Assembly: GCF_003337275.1 (NCBI RefSeq) | Contig: NZ_QPJQ01000016.1 | Coordinates: 19,546-83,545 of the forward strand | Source of the DNA: Marinomonas foliarum | GTDB taxonomy: Bacteria; Pseudomonadota; Gammaproteobacteria; Pseudomonadales; Marinomonadaceae | DNA: 64,000 nt | Direction: 5' to 3' | Part shown: positions 29,137-38,019 of the stretch, one piece after another | Layout: every line of letters starts with the position of its first letter | How positions within the stretch are numbered: position 1 is the first letter of the stretch | The notes under the pieces: model-generated | Told to the model about the DNA's origin: nothing | Database searches by the model: none | Seen by the model: the letters and a program-made list of their open reading frames with translations, nothing else | Made by a program: the position numbers and the translations under genes

Positions 29137-32100
29137 TTAGGATTCTTCATCCTTATTGACTGTCGTTTGGTCGGCTTTTTCTATAGTTTGTTCTTGTAGT
29201 GCTTCTAGTTGCTTTCGCTCTTTGCGCCTATAGCCCAGCACTAATAAACACGGGGTTAATATAAGTGTCAAAGGGGTTGCGAATGTTAAGCCTCCCGCGA
29301 TAGCTGTCGAAAGTTGCGTCCACCATTGTGCTGAGGGGGCGCCAACACTAAAAGATTGATGGATAAGATCAATATTAAATTGAAACACCATAGGTACTAA
29401 GCCAAGGATAGTGGTGATGGTCGTCAGCATTACTGGTCTGAGGCGTTGAACACCTGTACGGATTGCTGCTTCACGCACCATCATGCCTTGCTTGCGTAGA
29501 CCGTTGAATGTATCAATAAGAACAATGTTGTTATTGACCACAATGCCAGCCAAGGCAATAACACCGACACCACTCATGACAATGCCAAAGGGCTGACCTT
29601 TAGCCAGTAAGCCGATCAAAACGCCCATAGTTGAGAAAATCACCGCGCTTAAAATCAATAAGCATTGGAAGAAATTATTAAACTGGGTGACCAAAATAAT
29701 CGCCATGATAAAGAAGGCAACCCCAAATGCTTTCAATAAGAATATCATCGATTTTTGCTGCTCTTCCGTATTGCCACGGAAGTCGTAACGGACCGACTGA
29801 TCAATATTCGCAGCATCGAGTTTCACTTTAATTGCTTTAATAACTTCATCAACAACTAAACCATCTTTCACATCAGCATCAATTTTGATTGTTTTCTTAC
29901 CATCAGTGCGGTTAATGACGCCTTGCTTAGGTGCAGCGTAGCGATAGATAAAGTTACTAGCTGGGATGCTACCTTGATTAGTTGGGATCTGTAGCTGATC
30001 CAACTGGTCCAGATTTCGTTGATTTACTGGATAGCGCAGCACGATATCAATTTTGTCATCTGCGCCTTCAGGTAGAAAATCACTTAGGGTAATGCCGGTC
30101 GTCACTAGCTTTATTACATTACCTAGACTAGTAACATCAACACCGTAGCGGCTTGCTTCGGCACGGTTAATATCAATACGCCATTCAATTCCGGCTAGAG
30201 ATCGATCGTCACTAACTGTCAGAATCTCATCTCTTAGCAGTAGTTGTTTACTTATTTCGTCGGCTGCAATATTCAGTGCTTCTGAGTAATTAGAGCTTAA
30301 TTGTAACTGGATATCGGCGCCAGATTGAGGTCCTCCTTGCTCTTTTTCAGCGGTAACTTCTATACCAGGGATTTGTTTGGTTTTCTCTCTAATTCTATCG
30401 AGAATGACATTAGCTGAATCTCGTTTGTACCACTCGATAAACTCCATAGTAATGGTGCCAATACTATCTGGTGCCACATTATTACCTGGTGTTGCATAGG
30501 TTGTAGCAACGACACTTTTCAATTCACGAGTGCCGATAACTTGTCGTTCTACTAATTGAACGAGTGTGTCTTTTTCCTTAAGAGAGAGGTCACCACGAGC
30601 ACGAATGTCTAGGTTGGCTGATTCGGGCTCAATATTAGGAAAAAATTCGACGCCTTTACCGAATTTTCCATAACTCATGAAAATACTAATTAGCAAAACG
30701 ATAGTAAACATTAAAACCCAAATAGGCTTTTCGACTAGGCGTGTCAGCACTCGACCGTATAGCCCTGTTGGGCCAGTGAGCTCTCTAAGGTCGCCCGTCT
30801 CTGTAATGCGTAGAGCGTGCATTGTTTTATCACTATAGGCGCCTTTTTTACCAATAATCGATCCTATCGTGGGGATCACAATAAGCGCCATGACAAGAGA
30901 AGAGGCCAGTGTTGCAATGATAGTGATCGGCATAAAGCGCATGAATTCGCCAACTATGTCAGGCCAAAACAATAGTGGCATAAATACAGCCAATGTTGTG
31001 GCTGTAGAGGCGGTAATTGGCCATGCCATGCGTTTAGCTGCTTCGCTATAGGCTTGTCGTTTAGATGCTCCTTCAGCCAGTTTTCTATCAGCGTACTCGG
31101 TGACTACAATAGCGCCATCTACAAGCATGCCTACGCTGAGGATTAAGGCAAAGAGCACCACCATATTAATGGTGAAGCCTTGTAGGTTTAAAATCAGAAT
31201 GCCTGCTAGGAATGCCCCAGGGATTGCTAAGCCGACTAATATAGCGCTTCTTATTCCGAGGGCCCAAACAATTACGATCATTACCAATAGAGTGGCTGCT
31301 AGAACATTGTTGAAGAGATCGTTGAGTGAGGTTTCTATGTCGGTTGATTTGTCACCTGTGAGGTTATATTCAACGCCACTTGGCCATTGCTGACTTTCGT
31401 TTTCAACGACGTTTTTGACTGCCGCAATAGTATTTATAATATTGGCGCCAACGCGTTTAGAGACTCCTAAAGTGATGCTGCGCTTGCCTTCAACTCGCGC
31501 ATAGCTGCTGGGATCCTCGAAAGTTAGCTCACCTGTGGCAATGTCGCCTAATAAAACAACCTGATCACCATCTGCTTTAATTGGTAAGTTAAGAATGTCT
31601 TCTTTGGTTTTTAATAGACCTGGGACTTTTAGAGAAAAGCGTCCTGCGCCCGTATCTAAATTACCAGCGGCCACCAAGCGGTTATTATTAGAAACAAAGT
31701 TAGCAACATCACTCAGGGATAAGTTGTAAGATTCAAGCTGCTCTGGGCGAATGATGATTTGAGCTTCCTGCTCTCTATCGCCACTAATGTTTGCTTCTAA
31801 TACACCATCAACCGCTTCAATAGCGTCCTGTAAGTTTTTGGCTGTGCGGCTGAGGGTACCGAAATCTACATTACCGGATAAATTAACTCGTAAAACTGGA
31901 AAAGTAGACAGATTGATTTCGGATACAGTTGGCTCATCAGCATCGCTTGGTAGCTCACTTTTGGCCCTGTCAACTTTATCTTTGGTGTCGCTGATAGCTT
32001 GGTCAATGTCTACGCCAGATAGAAACTCCAAGATAATTGAGGCATGGCCTTCTGAAGCGGTTGATTTCAGCTCTTTGAGGCCGTCCAAGCCCTTTAATTC

Positions 32101-32310
32101 TTTTTCTAAAGGGTGGACTAATAAACTGTCAGCGTCCTCAGGGGAAATACCTTCTAGTGATACGGACACATAAGCCATGGGGATTGTAATGTCAGGATCG
32201 TTTTCCTTAGCAATTTCGATATAAGACACCGTCCCCATAATTAATATAAGTACGAAGAACATCATGACGGTACGAGAACGTGCTAAAGCGGCCTCAATTA
32301 ATGCTTGCAT
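29137..32310 (-). CDS. RND efflux transporter permease
   Basis: A 1057-residue RND pump. N-terminal transmembrane helix at about 13-32, a large periplasmic loop, helices 2-6 at about 335-480, an internal repeat with a second loop, and helices 8-12 near the C-terminus. At the proton-relay position in helix 4 it reads GMLVDGAIVV; HAE1-type pumps such as AcrB have a double Asp (LVDD), so the second Asp is Gly here. That places it with the more divergent RND permeases, whose substrates are often unknown. It lies 14 nt after the adaptor gene with no outer-membrane TolC gene nearby. The C-terminal tail is polar. Confidence 0.92.
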   Translation of the reverse strand: MQALIEAALARSRTVMMFFVLILIMGTVSYIEIAKENDPDITIPMAYVSVSLEGISPEDADSLLVHPLEKELKGLDGLKELKSTASEGHASIILEFLSGVDIDQAISDTKDKVDRAKSELPSDADEPTVSEINLSTFPVLRVNLSGNVDFGTLSRTAKNLQDAIEAVDGVLEANISGDREQEAQIIIRPEQLESYNLSLSDVANFVSNNNRLVAAGNLDTGAGRFSLKVPGLLKTKEDILNLPIKADGDQVVLLGDIATGELTFEDPSSYARVEGKRSITLGVSKRVGANIINTIAAVKNVVENESQQWPSGVEYNLTGDKSTDIETSLNDLFNNVLAATLLVMIVIVWALGIRSAILVGLAIPGAFLAGILILNLQGFTINMVVLFALILSVGMLVDGAIVVTEYADRKLAEGASKRQAYSEAAKRMAWPITASTATTLAVFMPLLFWPDIVGEFMRFMPITIIATLASSLVMALIVIPTIGSIIGKKGAYSDKTMHALRITETGDLRELTGPTGLYGRVLTRLVEKPIWVLMFTIVLLISIFMSYGKFGKGVEFFPNIEPESANLDIRARGDLSLKEKDTLVQLVERQVIGTRELKSVVATTYATPGNNVAPDSIGTITMEFIEWYKRDSANVILDRIREKTKQIPGIEVTAEKEQGGPQSGADIQLQLSSNYSEALNIAADEISKQLLLRDEILTVSDDRSLAGIEWRIDINRAEASRYGVDVTSLGNVIKLVTTGITLSDFLPEGADDKIDIVLRYPVNQRNLDQLDQLQIPTNQGSIPASNFIYRYAAPKQGVINRTDGKKTIKIDADVKDGLVVDEVIKAIKVKLDAANIDQSVRYDFRGNTEEQQKSMIFLLKAFGVAFFIMAIILVTQFNNFFQCLLILSAVIFSTMGVLIGLLAKGQPFGIVMSGVGVIALAGIVVNNNIVLIDTFNGLRKQGMMVREAAIRTGVQRLRPVMLTTITTILGLVPMVFQFNIDLIHQSFSVGAPSAQWWTQLSTAIAGGLTFATPLTLILTPCLLVLGYRRKERKQLEALQEQTIEKADQTTVNKDEES

Positions 32311-32324
32311 ATTGGTAGGCCTCT

Positions 32325-33419
32325 CTAGTTTTGGTAGTGTGCGTCAACAAGATCGCCTGCAGATACAAAACCTTGTCCTACAGTGATGACGTTGACATTA
32401 TCAGGTAGGCCAATAACCCAGACGTGATCGCGTTCAGATTTAACAATGTCGACTGGCGTGATAGTCACAGTATTGTCGATGCTGATGGTTTTGATGGCGG
32501 TGCGACCTGTATCGTCTAGGGTCAATAGAGCAGGGGACAATGCATGTGCTTTTTGTTCATCAATAATGAAATCAACCGCTGCGGTTAATCCTGCTGGGAT
32601 AGTGTTGTTTGGGTTGTCTATTTGCATTTCAACACTAATGGTGCGGCTAGATTCATTTGCTGTCGCGCTAATGTAAGAGACAAAACCATCTGCTTCATAA
32701 CCAGATTCAAGTCGAATGTTACCTGGAGTGCCAATTTCCACTTGGTGGATTTTGTTTTGCGGTATGTCCACTTTCACTTTAATTGGATTGATCGAAACTA
32801 ATGAACCTATAGATTCTCCAGATGAAAGAACCTGTCCTACCTGCACATCAAGAGTGTTTAGGATGCCTGAGAAAGGTGCGCTAAGACTGGCGTTTTCTAA
32901 ATCGATTAGCAACGAACTCTGATTAGCTTTTGCAGAAGCAAGATCTGTTTCAGCTTGCGCGACATTAACTTTTGACGTGAGATTAGTAGAGTTAAGCTTT
33001 TTAATTCCATCTAGTTCAAGCTGACGTTGTTTAACCTGTAAGCCAGCTTGTTCAATTTGTATCTTTAGTGTTCGTGTGTCGATTTGCATCATCGACTGGC
33101 CTTTTTTAACAAACTGGCCTTTTTCGATTGGCAGTTTAGTGACTCTTCCTTGATAGCTATTAACTAGGTTTAAAGTCTCTCCGGCTAGTGTTTTACCACT
33201 CAGAGGTAGGTGCATTTCAATGCGTTTAGGCGTTAACGTTTTGGCTTGGACTGAATAGGCTTGTTTAATCTCAGCTGATTGAGAGGATACAGTGTTTTCA
33301 TCGGGCTGACCTTGAGGATTACTAACAGTAATGCCATTGCCTCCAGCGAGCATCCATCCCACTGTTGCTGTTGCCACGACCACTGCTGTTATTGGTCCTA
33401 ACTTGTTTTTTAACGCCAT
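32325..33419 (-). CDS. RND efflux periplasmic adaptor (membrane fusion protein)
   Basis: A 364-residue HlyD/AcrA-type adaptor. An N-terminal hydrophobic helix (about 9-27) works as signal or anchor with no lipobox. The biotinyl-lipoyl half-motif lies at about 75-105 (VTKLPIEKGQFVKKGQSM), a short helical hairpin at 110-165, then the second lipoyl half (LSAPFSGILNTLDVQVGQVL) and beta-barrel. It should link the RND permease to an outer-membrane channel. CGGAG lies before the ATG. A Fur-like 19-mer sits just upstream (33431-33449). Confidence 0.92.
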   Translation of the reverse strand: MALKNKLGPITAVVVATATVGWMLAGGNGITVSNPQGQPDENTVSSQSAEIKQAYSVQAKTLTPKRIEMHLPLSGKTLAGETLNLVNSYQGRVTKLPIEKGQFVKKGQSMMQIDTRTLKIQIEQAGLQVKQRQLELDGIKKLNSTNLTSKVNVAQAETDLASAKANQSSLLIDLENASLSAPFSGILNTLDVQVGQVLSSGESIGSLVSINPIKVKVDIPQNKIHQVEIGTPGNIRLESGYEADGFVSYISATANESSRTISVEMQIDNPNNTIPAGLTAAVDFIIDEQKAHALSPALLTLDDTGRTAIKTISIDNTVTITPVDIVKSERDHVWVIGLPDNVNVITVGQGFVSAGDLVDAHYQN

Positions 33420-33430
33420 TCAATACTCCG

Positions 33431-33449
33431 TTGATTGAAAATCATTATT
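33431..33449 (-). promoter_or_regulatory. Fur-box-like sequence upstream of the RND adaptor
   Basis: The 19-mer matches the Fur consensus at 13 of 19 positions, with the half-site AATCATTAT intact. It lies 12 nt before the start codon, abutting the ribosome site. The score equals that of the siderophore operon box, but AT-rich DNA produces such matches by chance. Confidence 0.3.
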
Positions 33450-33675
33450 ATGCCAAACCTAGTATATGCTCAAAAGATAATGAATAAAGAGGTTTTATAA
33501 AATTACTGTACTAATGGTTATATTGTTAATTCGTTGCAGGGAAAAAAACACTATAAATGCTCCGTTAAACTAAGAATTCTTTTCTTTTTATACTTTGAAA
33601 GCTTGTATTTGCTGAACCTTCTCTTAGAAGAATGATACTATACCGCCACAAAATTTTTACTTTATATGGATAGAT

Positions 33676-35604
33676 ATGAGTCTATTGTCGTTAGAACAGA
33701 TTAGTGTAGCTTTTGGGCATAATCCACTGCTGTCAAAAATTAGTTTTGCAGCTGAGGCTGGAGAGCGTGTCGCAATAATTGGTCGTAATGGTGCAGGTAA
33801 ATCTACACTGTTAAAAGTTATCTCCGGCGAGCAAGTTGCTGATGAAGGTATGGTGCGCATTGAAGGTGGCATGAAGGTCGCTCAGTTACCCCAAGAGCTG
33901 CCGGATGCGAATGAAAAAACCGTACGTGAAGTGGTCAGTGAGGGTGCCGGTGAAGCGCACTCGTTAATGACTCGTTACTTCAAATTATTAGAAGATTTCG
34001 AGAATGATCACGCCAATGAATTAAGTGATATTCAGACTGAATTAGATCGAATTCAGGGCTGGGATTTAGAGCAACGAGTGAATCACATGATTCAGCGTTT
34101 GGCTTTGCCTGCTGATAAGCTGATGTCTGAACTGTCTGGTGGTTGGCGTCGTCGCGTTATTTTGGCGCAGGCGTTGATTTCTAACCCAGATGTTTTGCTA
34201 TTAGACGAGCCAACCAACCATTTGGATGTGCCAACAATCGAATGGATGGAGCAACAGCTTCAGCAATTTCGCGGTTTGATCTTATTTATTACCCATGATC
34301 GTCGTTTCCTAGAGAAGCTGGCTAACCGCATCATAGAGCTTGATCGCGGTAATCTTATTTCCTTCAGCGGTAACATCACCGCTTTCCTTGCTTTTAAAGA
34401 GAAGATGCTCGAAGAAGAAGAGCGCGCAAACGCCTTGTTCGATAAGCGTCTTGCAGAAGAAGAAGTCTGGATTCGCCAAGGTATTAAAGCGCGTCGTACT
34501 CGTAATGAAGGCCGAGTTCGAGCTTTGAAAGCCTTACGTGAAGAACGTTCTGAACGCATTAACCGCCAAGGCAACGCAAAAATGGCGATTGAGACCAAAG
34601 ACAAGTCAGGTAAGTTGGTAGCAGAATTCACCCAAGTGGGTCACTCTTTCGAAGATAAAGTGATTCTTCAACCAATGGACTTTGTTGTAAATCGCGGTGA
34701 TCGAATTGGTCTGATTGGTCCAAATGGTTGCGGTAAAAGTACTTTTCTGAAAATCCTGCTGGGAGATCTTGAGCCCACAGCAGGTGTTGTTCGTCAAGGA
34801 ACAAAACTAAACGTAGCGTATTTCGATCAGCTGCGAGAGCAACTAGATCCAGAACAAACGGTTGCGGAAAATGTTGGTGAAGGCAAAGACGTTATCGAAA
34901 TTAATGGTCAGAACAAACATGTTATTGGCTATCTTGGTGATTTCCTTTTCCCACCTGAACGTGCTCGTACTCCGGTAAAAGCCTTGTCCGGTGGTGAGCG
35001 AAATCGTGTATTGCTAGCGAAGTTATTCACTCGCCCAGCCAATCTATTGATCATGGATGAGCCAACCAACGACCTTGATGTGGAAACCTTAGAGCTGCTT
35101 GAAGAGCTTCTAATGAGCTACGATGGCACCTTGTTATTGGTCAGCCATGACCGTGCTTTTCTAGATAACGTGGTCACCAGCGTGATTGCTTTTGAAGGCG
35201 AAGGCAGAGTGAAAGAATACGTTGGTGGATATCAAGACTGGATTCGTCAAGGTGGTAAATTCCCAACAGAATCCACATCGCAAACTGATGACATACCAAG
35301 TAAAAAAGAAAAAGCCAGAGCAGATGCAAAAAAAGTCGAAGAGGATAAAAAAAACTCTGTGCAGGCGAAACCAAAAGCGAAGCTAAGCTATAAAATGCAG
35401 CGCGAATTTGACAATATGCCTGCAACCATTGCGAAGTTGGAAGAAGAGATCGCCGCGTTGCATGTCACCACTAGCGCGCCAGAATTTTATACCGATGATG
35501 CGGATAAGGTTCAGAAAACCTTGGCGAAATTAGCGCATAAAGAAGAAGAGCTTGAAACAACCATGGAGCGTTGGTTAGAGCTTGAAGAAATGCAAAACGG
35601 TTAA
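33676..35604 (+). CDS. uup: ABC-F family ATPase Uup
   Basis: A soluble ABC-F protein with two ATPase domains and no membrane part, 642 residues. Walker A motifs are IGRNGAGKST (about 37) and IGPNGCGKST, with signatures LSGGWRRR and LSGGERNR and Walker B LLLDEPTNHLD and LIMDEPTNDLD. The inter-domain linker (about 235-310) and the C-terminal coiled coil (about 545-640, after a Lys-rich spacer) mark Uup. Uup acts on ribosomes and limits transposon excision in E. coli. The next gene starts 21 nt after its stop with no terminator, so the DUF2760-Hsp70 genes may be co-transcribed. Confidence 0.92.
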   Translation: MSLLSLEQISVAFGHNPLLSKISFAAEAGERVAIIGRNGAGKSTLLKVISGEQVADEGMVRIEGGMKVAQLPQELPDANEKTVREVVSEGAGEAHSLMTRYFKLLEDFENDHANELSDIQTELDRIQGWDLEQRVNHMIQRLALPADKLMSELSGGWRRRVILAQALISNPDVLLLDEPTNHLDVPTIEWMEQQLQQFRGLILFITHDRRFLEKLANRIIELDRGNLISFSGNITAFLAFKEKMLEEEERANALFDKRLAEEEVWIRQGIKARRTRNEGRVRALKALREERSERINRQGNAKMAIETKDKSGKLVAEFTQVGHSFEDKVILQPMDFVVNRGDRIGLIGPNGCGKSTFLKILLGDLEPTAGVVRQGTKLNVAYFDQLREQLDPEQTVAENVGEGKDVIEINGQNKHVIGYLGDFLFPPERARTPVKALSGGERNRVLLAKLFTRPANLLIMDEPTNDLDVETLELLEELLMSYDGTLLLVSHDRAFLDNVVTSVIAFEGEGRVKEYVGGYQDWIRQGGKFPTESTSQTDDIPSKKEKARADAKKVEEDKKNSVQAKPKAKLSYKMQREFDNMPATIAKLEEEIAALHVTTSAPEFYTDDADKVQKTLAKLAHKEEELETTMERWLELEEMQNG

Positions 35605-35625
35605 ATTGCGCAAAACGGGTAGATT

Positions 35626-36234
35626 ATGACGAATAAAATTAAACCAGTTTCATTTATGCCGCGCTTTTTTGGCGCTTTTGGTCAGTTCTTTAAATACATG
35701 GGGAGCGGCGACTATGCCGCTCGCTGTCAAACAGTTGATCAAGGCGAGCCATTTGCCTTCGAAGTCGAGCCTAAAGTCATAACAGAGGAAGTGGAAGTGA
35801 TTCGTGAAATCGAAGTCGCTGCACCTGTTTTGGATACGGTCAACACTGACGGAGCACATCAGTTACTACAACTGTTGCAACAAGAAGCGCGCTTTATCGA
35901 TTTCATCCAAGAAAGCATTGATGATTACAGCGATGCGGACGTGGGGGCGGCGTCTCGCCAAATTCACGCTGGTTGTTCTAAAGTATTGAAGCAACATTTT
36001 ACCATCGATGTTGTGTCTCTTGATGCTGTGAACAGTGCCGCGGAAAATAGCCGTGTAGAAGTGCCATCTGGTTACGATTCCAAGCAGATCAAGTTGGAAG
36101 GTCGAGTGGAGGGTGATGGGCCATACTCTGGCACGCTGATTCATCCTGGTTGGAAAGTGACGGAAACTCGTCTGCCAAAAGTAACCAATACAGAAAGCCT
36201 AAATATTCTAGCGCCAGCTGAAATCGAGGTATAA
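35626..36234 (+). CDS. DUF2760 domain protein
   Basis: A 202-residue protein of the DUF2760 family. The conserved C-terminal half (about 80-200) includes QEARFIDFIQE, ADVGAASRQIH and the signature YSGTLIHPGWKVTETRLPK. The N-terminal 70 residues are variable. No signal peptide or membrane helix is clear, so it should be cytosolic. Known DUF2760 genes commonly sit directly before an Hsp70-like pair, and that is the case here (3 nt to the next start). Its role is unestablished; an adaptor or substrate for the Hsp70 proteins is an inference from context only. Confidence 0.85.
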   Translation: MTNKIKPVSFMPRFFGAFGQFFKYMGSGDYAARCQTVDQGEPFAFEVEPKVITEEVEVIREIEVAAPVLDTVNTDGAHQLLQLLQQEARFIDFIQESIDDYSDADVGAASRQIHAGCSKVLKQHFTIDVVSLDAVNSAAENSRVEVPSGYDSKQIKLEGRVEGDGPYSGTLIHPGWKVTETRLPKVTNTESLNILAPAEIEV

Positions 36235-36237
36235 CTC

Positions 36238-38016
36238 ATGAGTCAATATTTCATCGGTATCGACCTAGGTACCACGCATTCGGCTGTCTATTTTTCGCCA
36301 TCTAGTCAAACGGCAACCGAATCAGATCAAGTAGGGTGTATCCAGCAATTGGTGATTCCGCAATTTATCGCGGCAGGTCAAGTGGATGCTCGCCCTTTAC
36401 TTCCTTCTTTTGTGTATTTTCCTCACCAAGGTGAATTCTTAGAGAGCGATTTACAGCTTCCTTGGGGCAAAGCGGATTTTGTCGTCGGACAGCTGGCGCG
36501 TGAGTTAGGTGCGAAATCTTCTGGTCGATTGGTACAGAGTGCTAAAAGCTGGTTGTGTCATTCTCGCGTGAGTGCTGATGAAGCGGTATTACCGGTAGAT
36601 GCGCTTGAAGAAGTAGAAAAAGTGTCTCCAGCGCAGGTGACAGAAACCTTGTTAGCGCATTTGGTTAGTGCATGGGACCATCAATTTCCTGATACGCCAA
36701 TTGCCGAGCAAACTCTTGTTATTACTGTGCCTGCGTCATTTGATCCTGCTGCTCGTGCTATTACTGAGCAAGCCGCGGAAAAAGTCGGTTTGCGTGCTCG
36801 TTTGATTGAGGAGCCGTTAGCGGCATTTTATGCCTGGTTAAGTGATCAGCAAAGCTGGGCTGAAAGCCTAGATGTTAATGAGCATATTTTAGTTGTTGAC
36901 GTGGGTGGAGGAACGACAGATTTGTCGTTAATCCAAGCGGTAGAGCAAGATGGGGTGCTTGGCCTAGAGCGTGTCGCTGTGGGCCGTCATATTCTTCTTG
37001 GCGGCGACAATATGGATTTGACACTGACTTACCATTTGGCTGCTCAGCTAGCGCAAAACGGCACTAATCTTGAACCTTGGCAAATTAGCGGCTTGACTCA
37101 AGCTTGCCGAGAAGCAAAAGAGCGTTTGTTAACCAATGCGGATTTAGACGACGTGAGCGTTGTTGTGCCTAGTCGTGGTCGCAGTTTGTTTAATAACAGC
37201 ATCAAAGCAACCTTGACGCAGAGCGATGTTCAACAGCTTTTAATTGATGGTTTTTTTCCTAAAGTTCAGTTGGGTGAGCAAGCTCAAAAAACGGCTCGTA
37301 GTGGTTTTAGTGCGATTAACTTGGACTACGAAGGTGACCCAGCGATCACTCGTCACATCAGCGAATTCTTGGCTCAGCATGATGTCAAACCAAGCAAGGT
37401 GTTGTTAAACGGTGGTGTGTTTAATGCCAGTGTCATTCGCAATACCCTAGAAACTCGTTTGGCTTCTATGCTTGCAGAATCATTGGGTGGCCACGAATTA
37501 ACTATGTTGACGCCATCACATTTGGATCATGCGGTTGCCAAAGGTGCGACTTATTATGCCCAAGTGCAAGCCGAAGGCGGTGTCAAAGTAAAAAGTGGTC
37601 TAGCGGCAAACTACTACATTGGTGTTGCTAGTCCAATGCCTGCGATTCCTGGAATGGCACCACCTGTGGATGCTATTTGTGTGGCACCATTTGGGTTGGA
37701 GGAAGGTTCAGAAGAGCAAATGCTGCCCAACGAGTTTTCTCTTGTAGTTGGCGAAAGTGTGACATTCCGTTTTTTCCAATCAAAACACAGCGATGTGGAA
37801 TCGGTAGGTAAAGTCATTGCGTCATTTTCTGTGCCCCAGCTAAATGAATTGAACCCTTTGTCGGTACGATTAGACGCAGGTCATTACCAAGCTGGCGATA
37901 TGGTGCGAGTCTATCTGACGGCCCGTGTTACTGAGTTGGGATTGTTGCTGTTACAAGCACACGATACCCAATCGGACCTAAGTTGGACTATTGAGTTTCA
38001 AGTTAGGGAGTCTTAA
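36238..38016 (+). CDS. Hsp70-like protein (first of pair)
   Basis: A 592-residue member of the Hsp70/actin superfamily. Phosphate loops are IGIDLGTTHSAV at the N-terminus and VVDVGGGTTDLS near residue 225; the adenosine region is LLNGGVFNASVIR near 395. So an ATPase domain of about 450 residues is present. The remaining 140 residues are a beta-rich, shortened substrate-binding-like region; the DVLLLD-type linker and the helical lid of DnaK are not visible. It differs from DnaK, HscA and HscC. No dnaJ or grpE lies alongside. It starts three bases after DUF2760 and ends three bases before the second Hsp70. Confidence 0.88.
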   Translation: MSQYFIGIDLGTTHSAVYFSPSSQTATESDQVGCIQQLVIPQFIAAGQVDARPLLPSFVYFPHQGEFLESDLQLPWGKADFVVGQLARELGAKSSGRLVQSAKSWLCHSRVSADEAVLPVDALEEVEKVSPAQVTETLLAHLVSAWDHQFPDTPIAEQTLVITVPASFDPAARAITEQAAEKVGLRARLIEEPLAAFYAWLSDQQSWAESLDVNEHILVVDVGGGTTDLSLIQAVEQDGVLGLERVAVGRHILLGGDNMDLTLTYHLAAQLAQNGTNLEPWQISGLTQACREAKERLLTNADLDDVSVVVPSRGRSLFNNSIKATLTQSDVQQLLIDGFFPKVQLGEQAQKTARSGFSAINLDYEGDPAITRHISEFLAQHDVKPSKVLLNGGVFNASVIRNTLETRLASMLAESLGGHELTMLTPSHLDHAVAKGATYYAQVQAEGGVKVKSGLAANYYIGVASPMPAIPGMAPPVDAICVAPFGLEEGSEEQMLPNEFSLVVGESVTFRFFQSKHSDVESVGKVIASFSVPQLNELNPLSVRLDAGHYQAGDMVRVYLTARVTELGLLLLQAHDTQSDLSWTIEFQVRES

Positions 38017-38019
38017 CGT

